From assembly GCF_015624505.1 (NCBI RefSeq), contig NZ_CP061379.1:3224001-3288000 (forward strand): 64,000 bases of DNA, read 5' to 3'. A program made the position numbers and the translations under genes. The notes under the pieces are model-generated. The model saw only the letters and a program-made list of their open reading frames with translations, was not told where the DNA came from and ran no database searches. Below, piece after piece: positions 1 through 8,772 of the stretch (positions within the stretch are counted from its first letter, which is position 1; each line of letters opens with the position of its first letter). The DNA is from Bradyrhizobium commune (GTDB taxonomy: Bacteria; Pseudomonadota; Alphaproteobacteria; Rhizobiales; Xanthobacteraceae).

Positions 1-85
1 GAACAGCAGGACCAGAGTTCGGTAGCTGCTTTGTAATAGTCGACGGAGTTGCACCACATCTGCTCAGAGCTCGGCCGCCGCGCGC

Positions 86-832
86 TTACTGATCGAGAGC
101 TCTCAAGATCGTCGCGCGCATGCGATCGACAGTATTGTTGATGAAGAAGTGATTTCCTGCGACTGCTTCACTAAAGAAGGACCCTCTCGTTTCCTTTTCC
201 CAGCCAGCCATCGAAGATGGCGGACACAGATGGTCTTGCTCTCCAGCAATTGCGTAGATGGGGCACGCAAGCGGCGTTCCGGGCAAGTACTGGTACGTTT
301 CGTACATTTTCATGTCTGCCTTGAGGATCGGCAATAGCATCTCCAGAAGGTCGGGTTCAGCAACGACAGCCGGAGAGATCCCGCCGGGATACCGGGCCAT
401 TTGCTTCTTGATGAATTCGGCATCGGGAAGCGTGTGCAGATGCGGGAGACTCAGCTTCTCCGTAGGTGCTTCGATCGCAGCCACTATCAGGGCTTGCGGT
501 TGCTGCTGCCTTGCATCTTGCGCCAGAATACGCGCCGTTTCGAAAGCAATGAGCCCGCCAAGACTATAACCGAACAAGACGTAGGGCATCCGTGACAGAT
601 GTGTGATCTCGTCAGCCAGGCTCCGGGATGCGTCACTAACCCTGGTCAATAGGGGCTCCCGCCTGCGGTTCCAGCGTCCCGGCAGCTGGACTGCGCCGAC
701 CTCGATGTTTTCGGGCATGCTGCGCGCAAGCATGTGGTAAACTTGTGCGCTCCCACCGGCATAGGGGACACATAAGACCCGCGCCTGTGGATCGCGGCGT
801 TCCGGGCGAAACTCTATCCAGGGACTAAGCAT
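86..832 (-). CDS. Type II thioesterase (alpha/beta hydrolase)
   Basis: Predicted thioesterase of the type II (TEII/GrsT) family. These enzymes release or proofread acyl groups on carrier proteins of NRPS, PKS or fatty-acid systems. The 248-residue protein has the nucleophile elbow GYSLGG with Ser90, an acid in AGEQD (Asp200) and the catalytic His in GNHFF (His228), in the order and spacing expected of the family. The frame opens further upstream to a TTG at 904, but the ATG at 832 gives the usual family N-terminus (MLSPWIEF), so I chose it. No signal peptide is visible, so the protein should be cytoplasmic. No NRPS or PKS is in view, so its carrier partner lies outside the window or is the thioesterase-linked carrier-like domain near 49.7 kb (inference). 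The family call is secure; the substrate is unknown. Confidence 0.85.
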   Translation of the reverse strand: MLSPWIEFRPERRDPQARVLCVPYAGGSAQVYHMLARSMPENIEVGAVQLPGRWNRRREPLLTRVSDASRSLADEITHLSRMPYVLFGYSLGGLIAFETARILAQDARQQQPQALIVAAIEAPTEKLSLPHLHTLPDAEFIKKQMARYPGGISPAVVAEPDLLEMLLPILKADMKMYETYQYLPGTPLACPIYAIAGEQDHLCPPSSMAGWEKETRGSFFSEAVAGNHFFINNTVDRMRATILRALDQ

Positions 833-989
833 TGGAGCAATATTGCGAGAGGAGATACGGCGCGCACAATTAAGACGCCTCAGACGCACATTGGTCAACC
901 GCAACGTGGCGAGAGCAATTCCAAGCCTAGCGCCGTAAGGCCGCCGCTGAATAGTCGTAGGACAAATTTATCGCCTCGGAGAGACGCAT

Positions 990-1148
990 ATGGATCCTTC
1001 TTCAAGGGACGAGGAAATTCGAACGCTTCGGAGGCTGCTCGCAATGCGCGAGGCCCAACTCGTGGAAGCAATGAATGAAATCGAGCGGCTCAAGAGCCAG
1101 TTCGTCTCTAAAGGGAATCAACAGAACACATCGACTTGCTCTGTATAA
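990..1148 (+). CDS. Small 52-residue coiled-coil ORF
   Basis: A short ORF opens with ATG at 990, 7 bases after a GGAGAG ribosome-binding site, and ends in TAA. The product is charged and helical. Leucines repeat at heptad-like spacing across EIRTLRRLL and EIERLKSQF, and a Ser/Thr/Cys tail follows. It has no signal peptide or membrane segment. It resembles in style, not in alignable sequence, the leucine-zipper tails of the proteins at 14214-14426 and 63118-63456. It runs towards the Hint-domain gene, with 86 bases between the two stop codons. Function unknown. The good ribosome site and the amphipathic pattern argue for a real gene, but the short length leaves doubt. Confidence 0.5.
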   Translation: MDPSSRDEEIRTLRRLLAMREAQLVEAMNEIERLKSQFVSKGNQQNTSTCSV

Positions 1149-1234
1149 GAGAGCGCCAAAGAAGGCGCACGCAGGCAAGCGCAGCGCAACCGACTGCCTG
1201 CCGCCGGCCGGCGATACGATCAGGGCGCGCGACG

Positions 1235-1996
1235 CTATGCTGCCACTTCCAGCGGCTTCCGCTCGGCAAGAGCGGCTGCGCGGGCGTTCAATCGGCTTCG
1301 GATGAGGTCGAGTTGTCGCGTGCGTTGCGACGGCAAAAACAGTTTCCTGACGCCGGAGGACCATTCGGAACGCAGGCCGTTGTCGACGATCGGCGCGCAG
1401 TGCTGGTCCTGCGCTTCGCCGTGGTGATCGGGCGAGCTCCTCAGCGTTTCGTCGACACGGAGCAGGGACTCGCAGGGCGCGCCCTCGGCGTAGATCACGT
1501 CGTGGCTCTCGAGCTTGATATGGAAAAATTCCAGTTCGTCATGCTCGTGAGCCGGGTAGAGCGAGATCGTGGTATCGTTGATCAGGCTTTCGGCCGGGAT
1601 CAGCAGCCCATCGATCAGCAACGCGTGACCTCCGGTCACGAATAGGTCGGCTGACGGGACATTGGTCGCCAGCGCGCCGCGCGCGATGCGGACTGGGCGC
1701 GCGTGCTTGTCCCATGGCCTGCCCGCATCACGCCTGGTCCGCCGAAATCGCCCAATCCATTCGATCGGCCGTGCGCCCCCGAACGCGGTCGGGACGATAT
1801 CGCCGACGCAGAGGTCTTCGATCTTGCGAGAGCCTGTCAGGGTCGCGATCCCAGTGCCTTTCAGGAAGCAGTTTTGACCGTGGTAATAGGCGCGGGCGGG
1901 CCTCGCCCCGTACCCTGCGATAGCCGCCGCCGCGGCGAAAATCGTACGCCGCGTCAGCGCTTTGGATGGGGCCTTCGCTTGATCTGACTGAGCCAT
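1235..1996 (-). CDS. Tat-exported Hint-domain protein
   Basis: A 253-residue protein with a twin-arginine type leader (TRRTIF at 15-20, then an Ala-rich core ending ARPARA near 36) followed directly by a Hint (hedgehog/intein) domain of the Hint_2 type. The domain starts at Cys43 in NCFLKGT, continues through KIEDLCVGDIV, and has the conserved His block TGGHALLIDGLLIPAESLIN near 120-140. Hint domains catalyse an N-S acyl shift that can end in self-cleavage. Here the Cys is near the mature N-terminus and there is no obvious passenger before it, so cleavage is uncertain. Start: ATG at 1996, with GGAGA 9 bases upstream. A folded Tat substrate beside a type II secretion operon is a natural candidate cargo (inference). 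The upstream region carries a GTTATGTTA box at 2082. Confidence 0.8.
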   Translation of the reverse strand: MAQSDQAKAPSKALTRRTIFAAAAAIAGYGARPARAYYHGQNCFLKGTGIATLTGSRKIEDLCVGDIVPTAFGGARPIEWIGRFRRTRRDAGRPWDKHARPVRIARGALATNVPSADLFVTGGHALLIDGLLIPAESLINDTTISLYPAHEHDELEFFHIKLESHDVIYAEGAPCESLLRVDETLRSSPDHHGEAQDQHCAPIVDNGLRSEWSSGVRKLFLPSQRTRQLDLIRSRLNARAAALAERKPLEVAA

Positions 1997-2081
1997 TTCG
2001 GCGCGTCTCCAAAATTCCGCTACCCGGGCCGTCTGTTCCAGACGAAATCGGAAATGATGCGCCGTAGCGTTATCATTGCAG

Positions 2082-2090
2082 GTTATGTTA
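2082..2090. promoter_or_regulatory. GTTATG-type box upstream of the Hint gene
   Basis: GTTATGTTA lies in the 176-base gap before the Hint gene. The same core is seen in many other intergenic regions of this window (5154, 14042, 18446, 44285, 44304, 46151, 52618, 52854, 56873). It is proposed as a shared regulatory site on the strength of that recurrence alone; the binding protein is not known. Confidence 0.3.
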
Positions 2091-2172
2091 GTCGAATGTT
2101 ATATTCGCGCATGCGCTAGGTAAACCCCTGCGGACGCAACGCCGGCTGCGACACGATCTCGCGCGCTTCTGC

Positions 2173-2685
2173 TTAGAACAGGGAATTCTGGGGCCATCGC
2201 AGCGCATGCCGTTGTCCGGCCGCAATTTGTCCGTCGCTCATTTTCGAGGCGACCGCGTTGCGCAACTTGGCAAAATTGTCACGCCGGCGTTTGGGCGCAT
2301 GCGATGCCGCCAGGTTGAGCCATTTGTAGGCGGCAACGTCGTCCTGCGGAACGCCCTGGCCCTTGTCGTAGGCGAGGCCGAGCAGATACTGCGCGGTGGT
2401 ATCGCCCTGTTCGGCCGCTTGCCTGTACCAGTAACCCGCGGCGTCATAGGCCTGCGGAAGCCCCTGGCCGGTCGCATACATGAAGCCGACCATCCCTTGG
2501 GCCTGCGCATTGCCGCGCTCGGCGAGCGGAAGCAAAAGGCGCGCGGCATTATTGTAGTCGCCGCGGCTGAATGCGGCGCTGCCTGCGCCGAGCGTATCCG
2601 CGTGTGCAACGCCGGTCGCTGCGAGCGCCAGCACGATGGCGGCGAGGAAGGGCCTGCTCGACCTGATCATGTGATTCACTTGCAT
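2173..2685 (-). CDS. Sel1-repeat periplasmic protein
   Basis: A 170-residue protein with a signal peptide (hydrophobic stretch about 13-29, cleavage near AHA) and Sel1-like TPR repeats. Two clear copies are visible: the AQAQGMVGFMYATGQGL region and the AQYLLGLAYDKGQGV region, each followed by a YWY or YKWL helix. Sel1 repeats serve as protein-interaction scaffolds, often in secretion or cell-surface contexts. It starts 22 bases after gspD ends on the same strand, so the two are probably cotranscribed. It may be an accessory to the secretin (inference). An alternative ATG exists five codons in, and the choice between the two is not settled. The fold is secure; the role is open. Confidence 0.82.
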   Translation of the reverse strand: MQVNHMIRSSRPFLAAIVLALAATGVAHADTLGAGSAAFSRGDYNNAARLLLPLAERGNAQAQGMVGFMYATGQGLPQAYDAAGYWYRQAAEQGDTTAQYLLGLAYDKGQGVPQDDVAAYKWLNLAASHAPKRRRDNFAKLRNAVASKMSDGQIAAGQRHALRWPQNSLF

Positions 2686-2707
2686 TTTCGGAGTAATTTG
2701 TGCGGGC

Positions 2708-5071
2708 TCAGCGGTAGGTCGTTGGCCCGGTCTGCTTCGGCCCGATCGCGTTGATCGTGCCGCGCAGCTTGGTGCGCAGCTCTTCGGCGACGAAATGGGC
2801 GTCGGCGCCGTCGCGAATGATTTGCGGGCGGATGAAGATGATGAGCTCGGTGCGTTTGACTTGCTTGTCGGTCTGTCCGAACACGGCTTCGCCGATGACG
2901 GGAATCTGGTCGAGCCCCGGAATACCCTGGCGGGATTTGGTCTGGCTGTCGCTGATCAAGCCCGCCAGCAGCACGGTCTGGCCGCTCGCGACCGCAACCG
3001 AACTGCGCACCTTGCGGGTCGACACCGTCGGGGTCAGCGAGTTGGTCGAAGTCGAGGAGGAGCCCGACGTCGTGGAACTGGCCACGGGATTGGAGATCTC
3101 CTGCTCGACGTCGAGCCTGACATTGCCGTTCGCGTTGATGCGCGGCACCACGCGCAGAATGATGCCGGTGCTGCGATAGTCGGTGGTGTTAGCGATCGTG
3201 TTGCTGCCGGTCAGCACGGTTGCGCTACCGGTCTGGATCGGGATTTCGTCGCCGACCTGAAGCGTCGCGATCTGATTGTCGATCACCACGACTGAGGGAT
3301 TCGACAGCACCTTGACGTCCGTGATCGCATGCAGCGCGTTGAGCACCGCCCTCGGTGTGGACGCACTGCCGACCAGGAAATTGAAGCCGGGGATGGCGCG
3401 CTGGAGCGCGACGTCGGCCGCCGCGGCAACGACCGCCGAGGCGCCGTTATAGCCGAACGAGCCGGTGTCCGGTTTGAGGCCGAGATCGCGGCTCATAATG
3501 TAGGACTGGACGCCGTATTGCAGATCGTCGGTCAGCGTGACCTCGGCGATCGTGGCATCGATGGCGACCTGGAGCTGCGGCTGGTCGATTTCCTTGATGG
3601 TCTGCTCGATGATGCGGTACTGCTCCTGGCTCGCATAGATCAACAGCGTGTTGTTGACGCTGTCGGCGGTGATGCGAACGCCATCCAGGACTCCGGCCCC
3701 ACCGGGGCCTCCTCCACGGCCTCCGCTCTGACCTGAGGCGGAATTGTCGAACAGACTGCCGCCGCCCTGGCTCGTGGCGCTTGCGCCGTAGCTGGCTTGA
3801 TTGCCGGAAGACGCGTCCGCCGTTGCGCCGCCACCGGCGCTCCGCCCACTCGATCCGAAGCCCCCTGAAGATTGGCCGGTGGGTGAGGCCGAAAGCCGGT
3901 TGAGAGCGGAGCCGCCGCTCGAGCTCGCCGACAAGCCGGAGCCCGGTGCGACCTGGCCGGCGGGGCTGTCCAGCGGGGATGACGAGGATCCCGACGAGCT
4001 GCTGCCACCGAAGACATCGTTCAGCACGCGGGCGATCTGCTTGGCGTCGCCGAACTTCACGCGATAGACGTGGACCGCCGATCGTCCCGTATTGGTCGTG
4101 TCGAGGCGACGAATCCAGGTCTCGACGCGGCTCAGCAGTTCCGGCCTGCGCGTGACTGCGAGCACCGCGTTCATGCGGGCGATCGACTGGAACTTGATGA
4201 CGCCCTGCGTCATGCCGCCTTCGCCGGAGTCCACGATCTTCTCGAGCTCGGCGATGATCGGGCCCGGATTGCTGTTCTGCACCGGGAAGATGCCGACGGA
4301 TTGCCCCTTCAGGAAGTCCGCATCGAAGCTGAGCACGAGGTCGACCGCGCTGCGGCGCTCGCTGCCCGTACCCTGGATCAGGATGAGATTCCGGCTGGTA
4401 TCGGCGCGGATCATGCCCTGCTTGGCGGCAAAGCTGTCGACCAGCTTGATGACCGTCTGCGCGGAGACATATTGCAGCGGCACGACAGTGATGCCGTAGC
4501 CGGGCGTCATGCGATCTGACGCATCCGCCAGTCCGGTCCCAACGGCATCGGACGCCGGCATCACCCGGTAGCCGGTATCATCCCGCACCAGCGCTGCACC
4601 GACGAGGCGTAGGGAGTTCTCGAGCGCGAAGGCGACATCCGTTTTCGGGATGGGGCGGCCCGACGAGAGGCTGATATTGCCCTGGACGCGCGGATCAATC
4701 ACGTAGCCGACGCCGAGGATGTCCCCGAGCACGATTTTGGCGACGGATGAAATCGGCGAATTATCAAAATTCAGCTCGAACTTGTCCGTGCTTGCGGTGG
4801 CGGCCTGCGCCGACGTTGCCGTCGGGGCATCATCTCCGGGGTCGGCGGCGTAGATCGCGGTCTTGGCCTTGGGGCCGGTGGAGAGCTGCCGTTGCGGCAG
4901 CTGGCTCGGATAACGCGGCAGCAGGTCGACCGAGCGGACCTTGTCGAAGACGTCAGGGTCCTTGTTGTTGTCGGCGTCAGCGATGCTGCTGACCGTGTTG
5001 CAGGATCCCAGCAACACGGAGATGAGGACGCATTGGACAATCAAGCCGATCCGGAATGTTGCTCGGCTCAC
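2708..5071 (-). CDS. gspD: Type II secretion secretin GspD
   Basis: Outer-membrane secretin of the type II secretion system, which forms the multimeric gate for folded periplasmic proteins. The 787-residue protein begins with a lipoprotein-type leader (LLGSC, Cys24). N0 and N1-N3 ring-building domains run from about 95 to 500, and the secretin core follows from about 505 to 760 (VEQEIS, VASGQTVLLAGLI, IPVIGEAVFG, ELIIFIRPQII). The N3 region is split by a Gly/Ser-rich, low-complexity insert of about 105 residues (355-460). Start is GTG at 5071 with GAGG 8 bases upstream. It is transcribed away from gspE-M and is followed by the Sel1 gene. A lipidated secretin could reach the outer membrane without a separate GspS pilotin, and none is seen here (inference). 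Confidence 0.95.
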   Translation of the reverse strand: MSRATFRIGLIVQCVLISVLLGSCNTVSSIADADNNKDPDVFDKVRSVDLLPRYPSQLPQRQLSTGPKAKTAIYAADPGDDAPTATSAQAATASTDKFELNFDNSPISSVAKIVLGDILGVGYVIDPRVQGNISLSSGRPIPKTDVAFALENSLRLVGAALVRDDTGYRVMPASDAVGTGLADASDRMTPGYGITVVPLQYVSAQTVIKLVDSFAAKQGMIRADTSRNLILIQGTGSERRSAVDLVLSFDADFLKGQSVGIFPVQNSNPGPIIAELEKIVDSGEGGMTQGVIKFQSIARMNAVLAVTRRPELLSRVETWIRRLDTTNTGRSAVHVYRVKFGDAKQIARVLNDVFGGSSSSGSSSSPLDSPAGQVAPGSGLSASSSGGSALNRLSASPTGQSSGGFGSSGRSAGGGATADASSGNQASYGASATSQGGGSLFDNSASGQSGGRGGGPGGAGVLDGVRITADSVNNTLLIYASQEQYRIIEQTIKEIDQPQLQVAIDATIAEVTLTDDLQYGVQSYIMSRDLGLKPDTGSFGYNGASAVVAAAADVALQRAIPGFNFLVGSASTPRAVLNALHAITDVKVLSNPSVVVIDNQIATLQVGDEIPIQTGSATVLTGSNTIANTTDYRSTGIILRVVPRINANGNVRLDVEQEISNPVASSTTSGSSSTSTNSLTPTVSTRKVRSSVAVASGQTVLLAGLISDSQTKSRQGIPGLDQIPVIGEAVFGQTDKQVKRTELIIFIRPQIIRDGADAHFVAEELRTKLRGTINAIGPKQTGPTTYR

Positions 5072-5377
5072 TGGACTGCCTCACTCACGCGCCGCCCGTT
5101 GTCATGGCCGGGCTGATGCCGGCTTGCTTAACCGTCTCGTGTGACAGTCTTGTGTTATGAATGTCGACGGCATCGCATTGAATGTGAGAGGTATTGTTAT
5201 CTTAATGTGATGTGATCGAAATTGTGAAGGTGCGTCAACGGCTTTTCACCCCGCCAAGGCGTGAACTGTCGGGACCGGTGCTGCGACGGATCATCACGTC
5301 ACATTTCCAATCGGAAAACTAAGGTAAACGGCGCGCTCGCCGCTCTGCGGCCATCAGAGTGACTGCGGTAGACATTC
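5072..5377. promoter_or_regulatory. Divergent gspD / gspE promoter region
   Basis: This 306-base gap separates gspD (minus) from gspE (plus) and must hold promoters for both T2SS transcripts. It is AT-richer than its surroundings, carries a GTTATG at 5154-5159, and has a stretch around 5176-5220 with repeated ATGTGA elements. No gene is supported in it. Confidence 0.55.
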
Positions 5378-7063
5378 ATGGCTTCCCCGAATGCGCACGA
5401 GTTCGCAGCTCGTTTCAGCCAGAAGGCCGGCCTGAAGGCGGACGTGGACAAGCTGGGCAGGCTGAACGGGTCTGGTCCCGCCGAGGGCGGGTTGCGCAAG
5501 CTGTGGGAAATGAGCGAACTGTCGGCGAACGAATTTGCCGACGAGGTGGCGCTGTTCTTCGAGCTGCCGCGTGTCGCGCTCCAGGAGATGATGGCGGCAG
5601 AATCCCGGGTGCAGCAATTCTCGCGGCGATTCTTGCGCGAAATGGCGGTGTTTCCGTGTCAGCCGCCGGGCGGTACACCGCTTCTCGTGCTGGCCGACCC
5701 GACCGACCGTGCGTCGATCCAGGCTGCCGCGATTGTGTTGGGGATGACGCCCGCGATCAAGGTGGCGTCGTTCGAGGATATCGCCACCGCACTCGACCAG
5801 CGCCTTGGCGAGGAGGAGGCCGTAACTGCCGAGACCGCTGCCAGCTCGACCGCACAGGACGATGATATCGACAATCTGCGCGACCTCGCGAGCGGAGCCC
5901 CCGTCGTCCGCGCCGTTAGCGACATGTTCGAGACTGCGGCAGAGCTGCGCGCCAGCGATATTCACATCGAGCCGGGCCGAACCTCGCTGGTCATACGGAT
6001 GCGCGTCGACGGATTGTTGCGCAATGTCGCGACACCGAGCGGCGTTCCTCCAGCAGCAGTGATCTCGCGCATCAAGATCCTGGCGGGCCTCAACATTGCC
6101 GAGCGCCGCCTGCCGCAGGACGGTGGCGCGCGTGTCCGTGTCGCGCGTTCGGAAATCGACGTCCGCGTCGCGATCATGCCGACGCAACACGGCGAGTCCG
6201 CTGTTATCCGCCTGTTGCCGCGCGACCGCGCCCTGCTGTCGATCGACAAGCTGGGCTTCCTGGCTGGCGACCAGAGCAAATTGCGACGCATGCTGGCCTT
6301 GCCGCACGGCATGGTGATCGTCACCGGACCAACCGGCAGCGGCAAGACAACGACGCTTGCGACCGTGCTGTCGCTGCTCAACGAGCCGACAAGGAAGATC
6401 CTGACCATCGAGGATCCCGTCGAATACGAGATCCCCGGTGTCTCCCAGTCCCAGGCCAAACCTTCGATCGGACTGACGTTTGCGACCGCGCTGCGCTCCT
6501 TCGTGCGCCAGGACCCCGACGTCATCATGGTCGGCGAGGTCCGCGACTCCGAGACCGCCCATGTCGCCATCCACGCCGCGCTCACCGGCCATCTGGTGCT
6601 GACCACGCTGCACACCGAGACGGCGGCAGCTGCGGTGCCGCGCCTGCTTGATCTCGGTGTCGAAGCCTTCCTGCTGCGCTCGACCCTGCGTGCGGTGATC
6701 GCGCAACGTCTGGTCCGTCAGCTCTGCGATCGCTGCAAGGCCAGCCGGCCGCTGACCCACGCCGACGTCGAGGCGGACCCGCGCTACACGGCGGTCGGTC
6801 TGTCCGTCGGCAATGTCATCTTCGAGCCTGTCGGCTGCGAGCGGTGTAGCGGTGTCGGCTATCGCGGACGTATCGGCGTGTTCGAGGTGCTCGAGATGAA
6901 CGAGGACGTCCGTGCCCTGGTCGAGGAGAAATCCGACTGGGAGTCCATCGACAAGGTCGCCATCCGCAACGGGATGACGACGATGATCGAGGATGGCCTC
7001 GCCAAGTGCCTGTCGGGCATGACCTCGGCGGCCGAGATCCTTCGCGTGACCACCGTGCGGTGA
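5378..7063 (+). CDS. gspE: Type II secretion ATPase GspE
   Basis: Cytoplasmic hexameric ATPase that powers pseudopilus assembly. The 561-residue protein has an N-terminal GspE/PilB N1-like domain (about 40-145), then the core: DIHIEPG (Asp box, about 194-200), Walker A GPTGSGKT (317-324), Walker B DVIMVGEVRD (381-390) and the His box HLVLTTLHT (405-413). The C-terminal zinc-binding element is intact as two CxxC pairs (Cys450/Cys453 and Cys487/Cys490). The ATG at 5378 gives a normal family length. gspF begins four bases after the stop, so this is the first gene of the gspEFGHIJKLM operon. Confidence 0.96.
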   Translation: MASPNAHEFAARFSQKAGLKADVDKLGRLNGSGPAEGGLRKLWEMSELSANEFADEVALFFELPRVALQEMMAAESRVQQFSRRFLREMAVFPCQPPGGTPLLVLADPTDRASIQAAAIVLGMTPAIKVASFEDIATALDQRLGEEEAVTAETAASSTAQDDDIDNLRDLASGAPVVRAVSDMFETAAELRASDIHIEPGRTSLVIRMRVDGLLRNVATPSGVPPAAVISRIKILAGLNIAERRLPQDGGARVRVARSEIDVRVAIMPTQHGESAVIRLLPRDRALLSIDKLGFLAGDQSKLRRMLALPHGMVIVTGPTGSGKTTTLATVLSLLNEPTRKILTIEDPVEYEIPGVSQSQAKPSIGLTFATALRSFVRQDPDVIMVGEVRDSETAHVAIHAALTGHLVLTTLHTETAAAAVPRLLDLGVEAFLLRSTLRAVIAQRLVRQLCDRCKASRPLTHADVEADPRYTAVGLSVGNVIFEPVGCERCSGVGYRGRIGVFEVLEMNEDVRALVEEKSDWESIDKVAIRNGMTTMIEDGLAKCLSGMTSAAEILRVTTVR

Positions 7064-7067
7064 CGAG

Positions 7068-8285
7068 ATGCCGAACTTCCGCTACCGCGCGCTGACGCAG
7101 AAGGGAGAGGTCGTTTCCGGCTCGATCACCGCGTCGAACCTCGCCGAGGTCGCCCAGCGTATCGAATATCTCGGTCTGGTTGCCATCGATGCAGGTCCCG
7201 AGGAGGAAGCCAAAGGCTGGTCGTTTTCGCTCGCCTCGTTCTCGCTGTCGAAACCGGGCTCGGCCGATGTCACCATTTTCACGCGCGACCTCGCCTTGTT
7301 GTTGAAGGCAGGTGCGCGCCTTAACGACGCGCTGGAGCTGCTCGCCAACGATATGGACGTCGGACGGTTGCGGCCGGTCATCAACGACATCAAGAATGCG
7401 ATCCTGTCCGGTGAGAGCTTTGCCGAGGCGCTCGGGCGCGAGCCGAATTTGTTTCCGGCAATGTATGTCGCCCTCGTCAGGGTCGGCGAGATGTCCGGCG
7501 GCCTCGACCACATCCTGGAGACGATCGGAAGCGAGCGCACACGAGCCGAGGCCCTGCGCCGCAAGGTGACCGGCGCCCTGCAATATCCTGCCTTTGTGCT
7601 GCTCGCGGCCGGCGGCGTGCTGATCTTCTTCGTCACGTTCGTGCTGCCGCAATTCTCCGCGGTACTGCGCGATTTCAACGCCAAGACGGATCCGGTCATC
7701 GAGGTGTTCCTCACGCTCTCTGACGTGCTGCGCGGTCACGGGGTCGAGGTTGGCGCCGCGGTCGGCATCGCCGTCATCGGCGGCTGGCTGGCGTGGCGGA
7801 GGCCCGCTGTTCGCGCCGGCGTCGTGACGCAGCTGGCGCGGCTCCCGGTGATCTCGACAGTCGTGGAATTTCACCGCGCCGCGCTGTTTTCGCGGAACCT
7901 CGGCATTCTGCTCGGCAGCGGTGTGACACTGACAGCAACGTTGCGCATCCTGATCGACATCATGACCGCCACGGGCGACGTACCGGCATGGGCGGCGATG
8001 GCCGATCGGGTGCGTCATGGCGGCAGGCTCGCGGACGCGCTGGCCGCCTCGGCCGTCTTGCCGCCGGTCGCCGTGCGCATGCTGCGGCTCGGTGAGGAGA
8101 CCGGCCAGTTGCCGACGCTGTCCGGCCGTGTAGCGGAATTTTACGAGGAGAAGCTGCAGCGTCAGCTCGATCGCGTCGTGGCCATTATCGGCCCGGCCGC
8201 GATCATCCTCATCAGCGTGGTCGTCGGCGGCCTGATCGTCTCGGTGATGACGGCGCTGCTCTCGGTGACGCAAGTTGTCGGATGA
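7068..8285 (+). CDS. gspF: Type II secretion inner-membrane platform GspF
   Basis: Polytopic platform protein that links the GspE ATPase to the pseudopilus base. The 405-residue sequence has the typical opening (MPNFRYRALTQKGEVVSGSI) and two T2SSF repeats, at about 65-190 and 270-395. Membrane segments are at about 170-195 (FVLLAAGGVLIFFVTFVLP), 225-245 and 370-395 (IIGPAAIILISVVVGGLIV). Length and repeat order match the family. It follows gspE by four bases and its 3' end lies 16 bases before the preferred gspG start. Confidence 0.95.
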   Translation: MPNFRYRALTQKGEVVSGSITASNLAEVAQRIEYLGLVAIDAGPEEEAKGWSFSLASFSLSKPGSADVTIFTRDLALLLKAGARLNDALELLANDMDVGRLRPVINDIKNAILSGESFAEALGREPNLFPAMYVALVRVGEMSGGLDHILETIGSERTRAEALRRKVTGALQYPAFVLLAAGGVLIFFVTFVLPQFSAVLRDFNAKTDPVIEVFLTLSDVLRGHGVEVGAAVGIAVIGGWLAWRRPAVRAGVVTQLARLPVISTVVEFHRAALFSRNLGILLGSGVTLTATLRILIDIMTATGDVPAWAAMADRVRHGGRLADALAASAVLPPVAVRMLRLGEETGQLPTLSGRVAEFYEEKLQRQLDRVVAIIGPAAIILISVVVGGLIVSVMTALLSVTQVVG

Positions 8286-8301
8286 ACAGGGGAGAATGCG
8301 C

Positions 8302-8772
8302 ATGATCGGCTTTTCGAGGAGGAGCCTGTTCGCTCCGCCCAGGCGGCGCCGGCGCCGCCTGGGGGAGGAGGGCTTCACGTTGGTCGAGATGCTGGTGGTC
8401 ATCACCATCATCGGCATGATCATGGCGCTGGTCGGCCCGCGAGTGCTCAACTATCTAAGCGAGTCTCGGGTGAAGGCGGCCAAGATCCAGATCCAGAGTT
8501 TCACCAGCGCGCTCGACCTGTTCTACCTCGACGCCGGCCGCTTCCCGACGAGCTCGGAAGGGCTGGCCGCGCTCGCGCATCCGGTCAGCGGCGTGTCGTC
8601 CTGGAATGGGCCCTACGTGAAGGGCGGCAGTGTTCCCAACGATCCATGGGGCAACCCTTATGTCTACAAGCAACCCGGAGAGAAGGACCCTTACGAGATC
8701 CGCTCGTTCGGCTCGGATGGACAGGAAGGCGGGACGGGAACGGCTGGCGATATCTCATCGGCAGCGAAGTAA
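8302..8772 (+). CDS. gspG: Major pseudopilin GspG
   Basis: Major pseudopilin, the main subunit of the T2SS pseudopilus. It has a class III prepilin leader cut before Phe in EEG/FTLVEM, with Glu at +5, a hydrophobic helix, and the GspG C-terminal motif (RFPTSSEGLAAL, then NDPWGNPYVYKQPG). The frame also opens at a TTG (8275) and an ATG (8296), but the ATG at 8302 sits 7 bases after AGGGGAG and is preferred. The leader is long (24 residues) and includes six consecutive arginines. The protein needs a prepilin peptidase (GspO), which is not encoded in this window. Confidence 0.93.
   Translation: MIGFSRRSLFAPPRRRRRRLGEEGFTLVEMLVVITIIGMIMALVGPRVLNYLSESRVKAAKIQIQSFTSALDLFYLDAGRFPTSSEGLAALAHPVSGVSSWNGPYVKGGSVPNDPWGNPYVYKQPGEKDPYEIRSFGSDGQEGGTGTAGDISSAAK

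Noticed and set aside
1..59. Minus-strand open frame from an ATG at 57-59 to the window edge
   Set aside because: Only about 19 codons are visible and no family could be recognised; it may be the start of a gene outside the window but is not supportable.
5354..8450. Long minus-strand open frames opposite gspE and gspF (about 470 and 540 codons)
   Set aside because: They are mirror frames of high-GC coding DNA, rich in Arg, Gln and His, with no family features. gspE and gspF explain the region fully.
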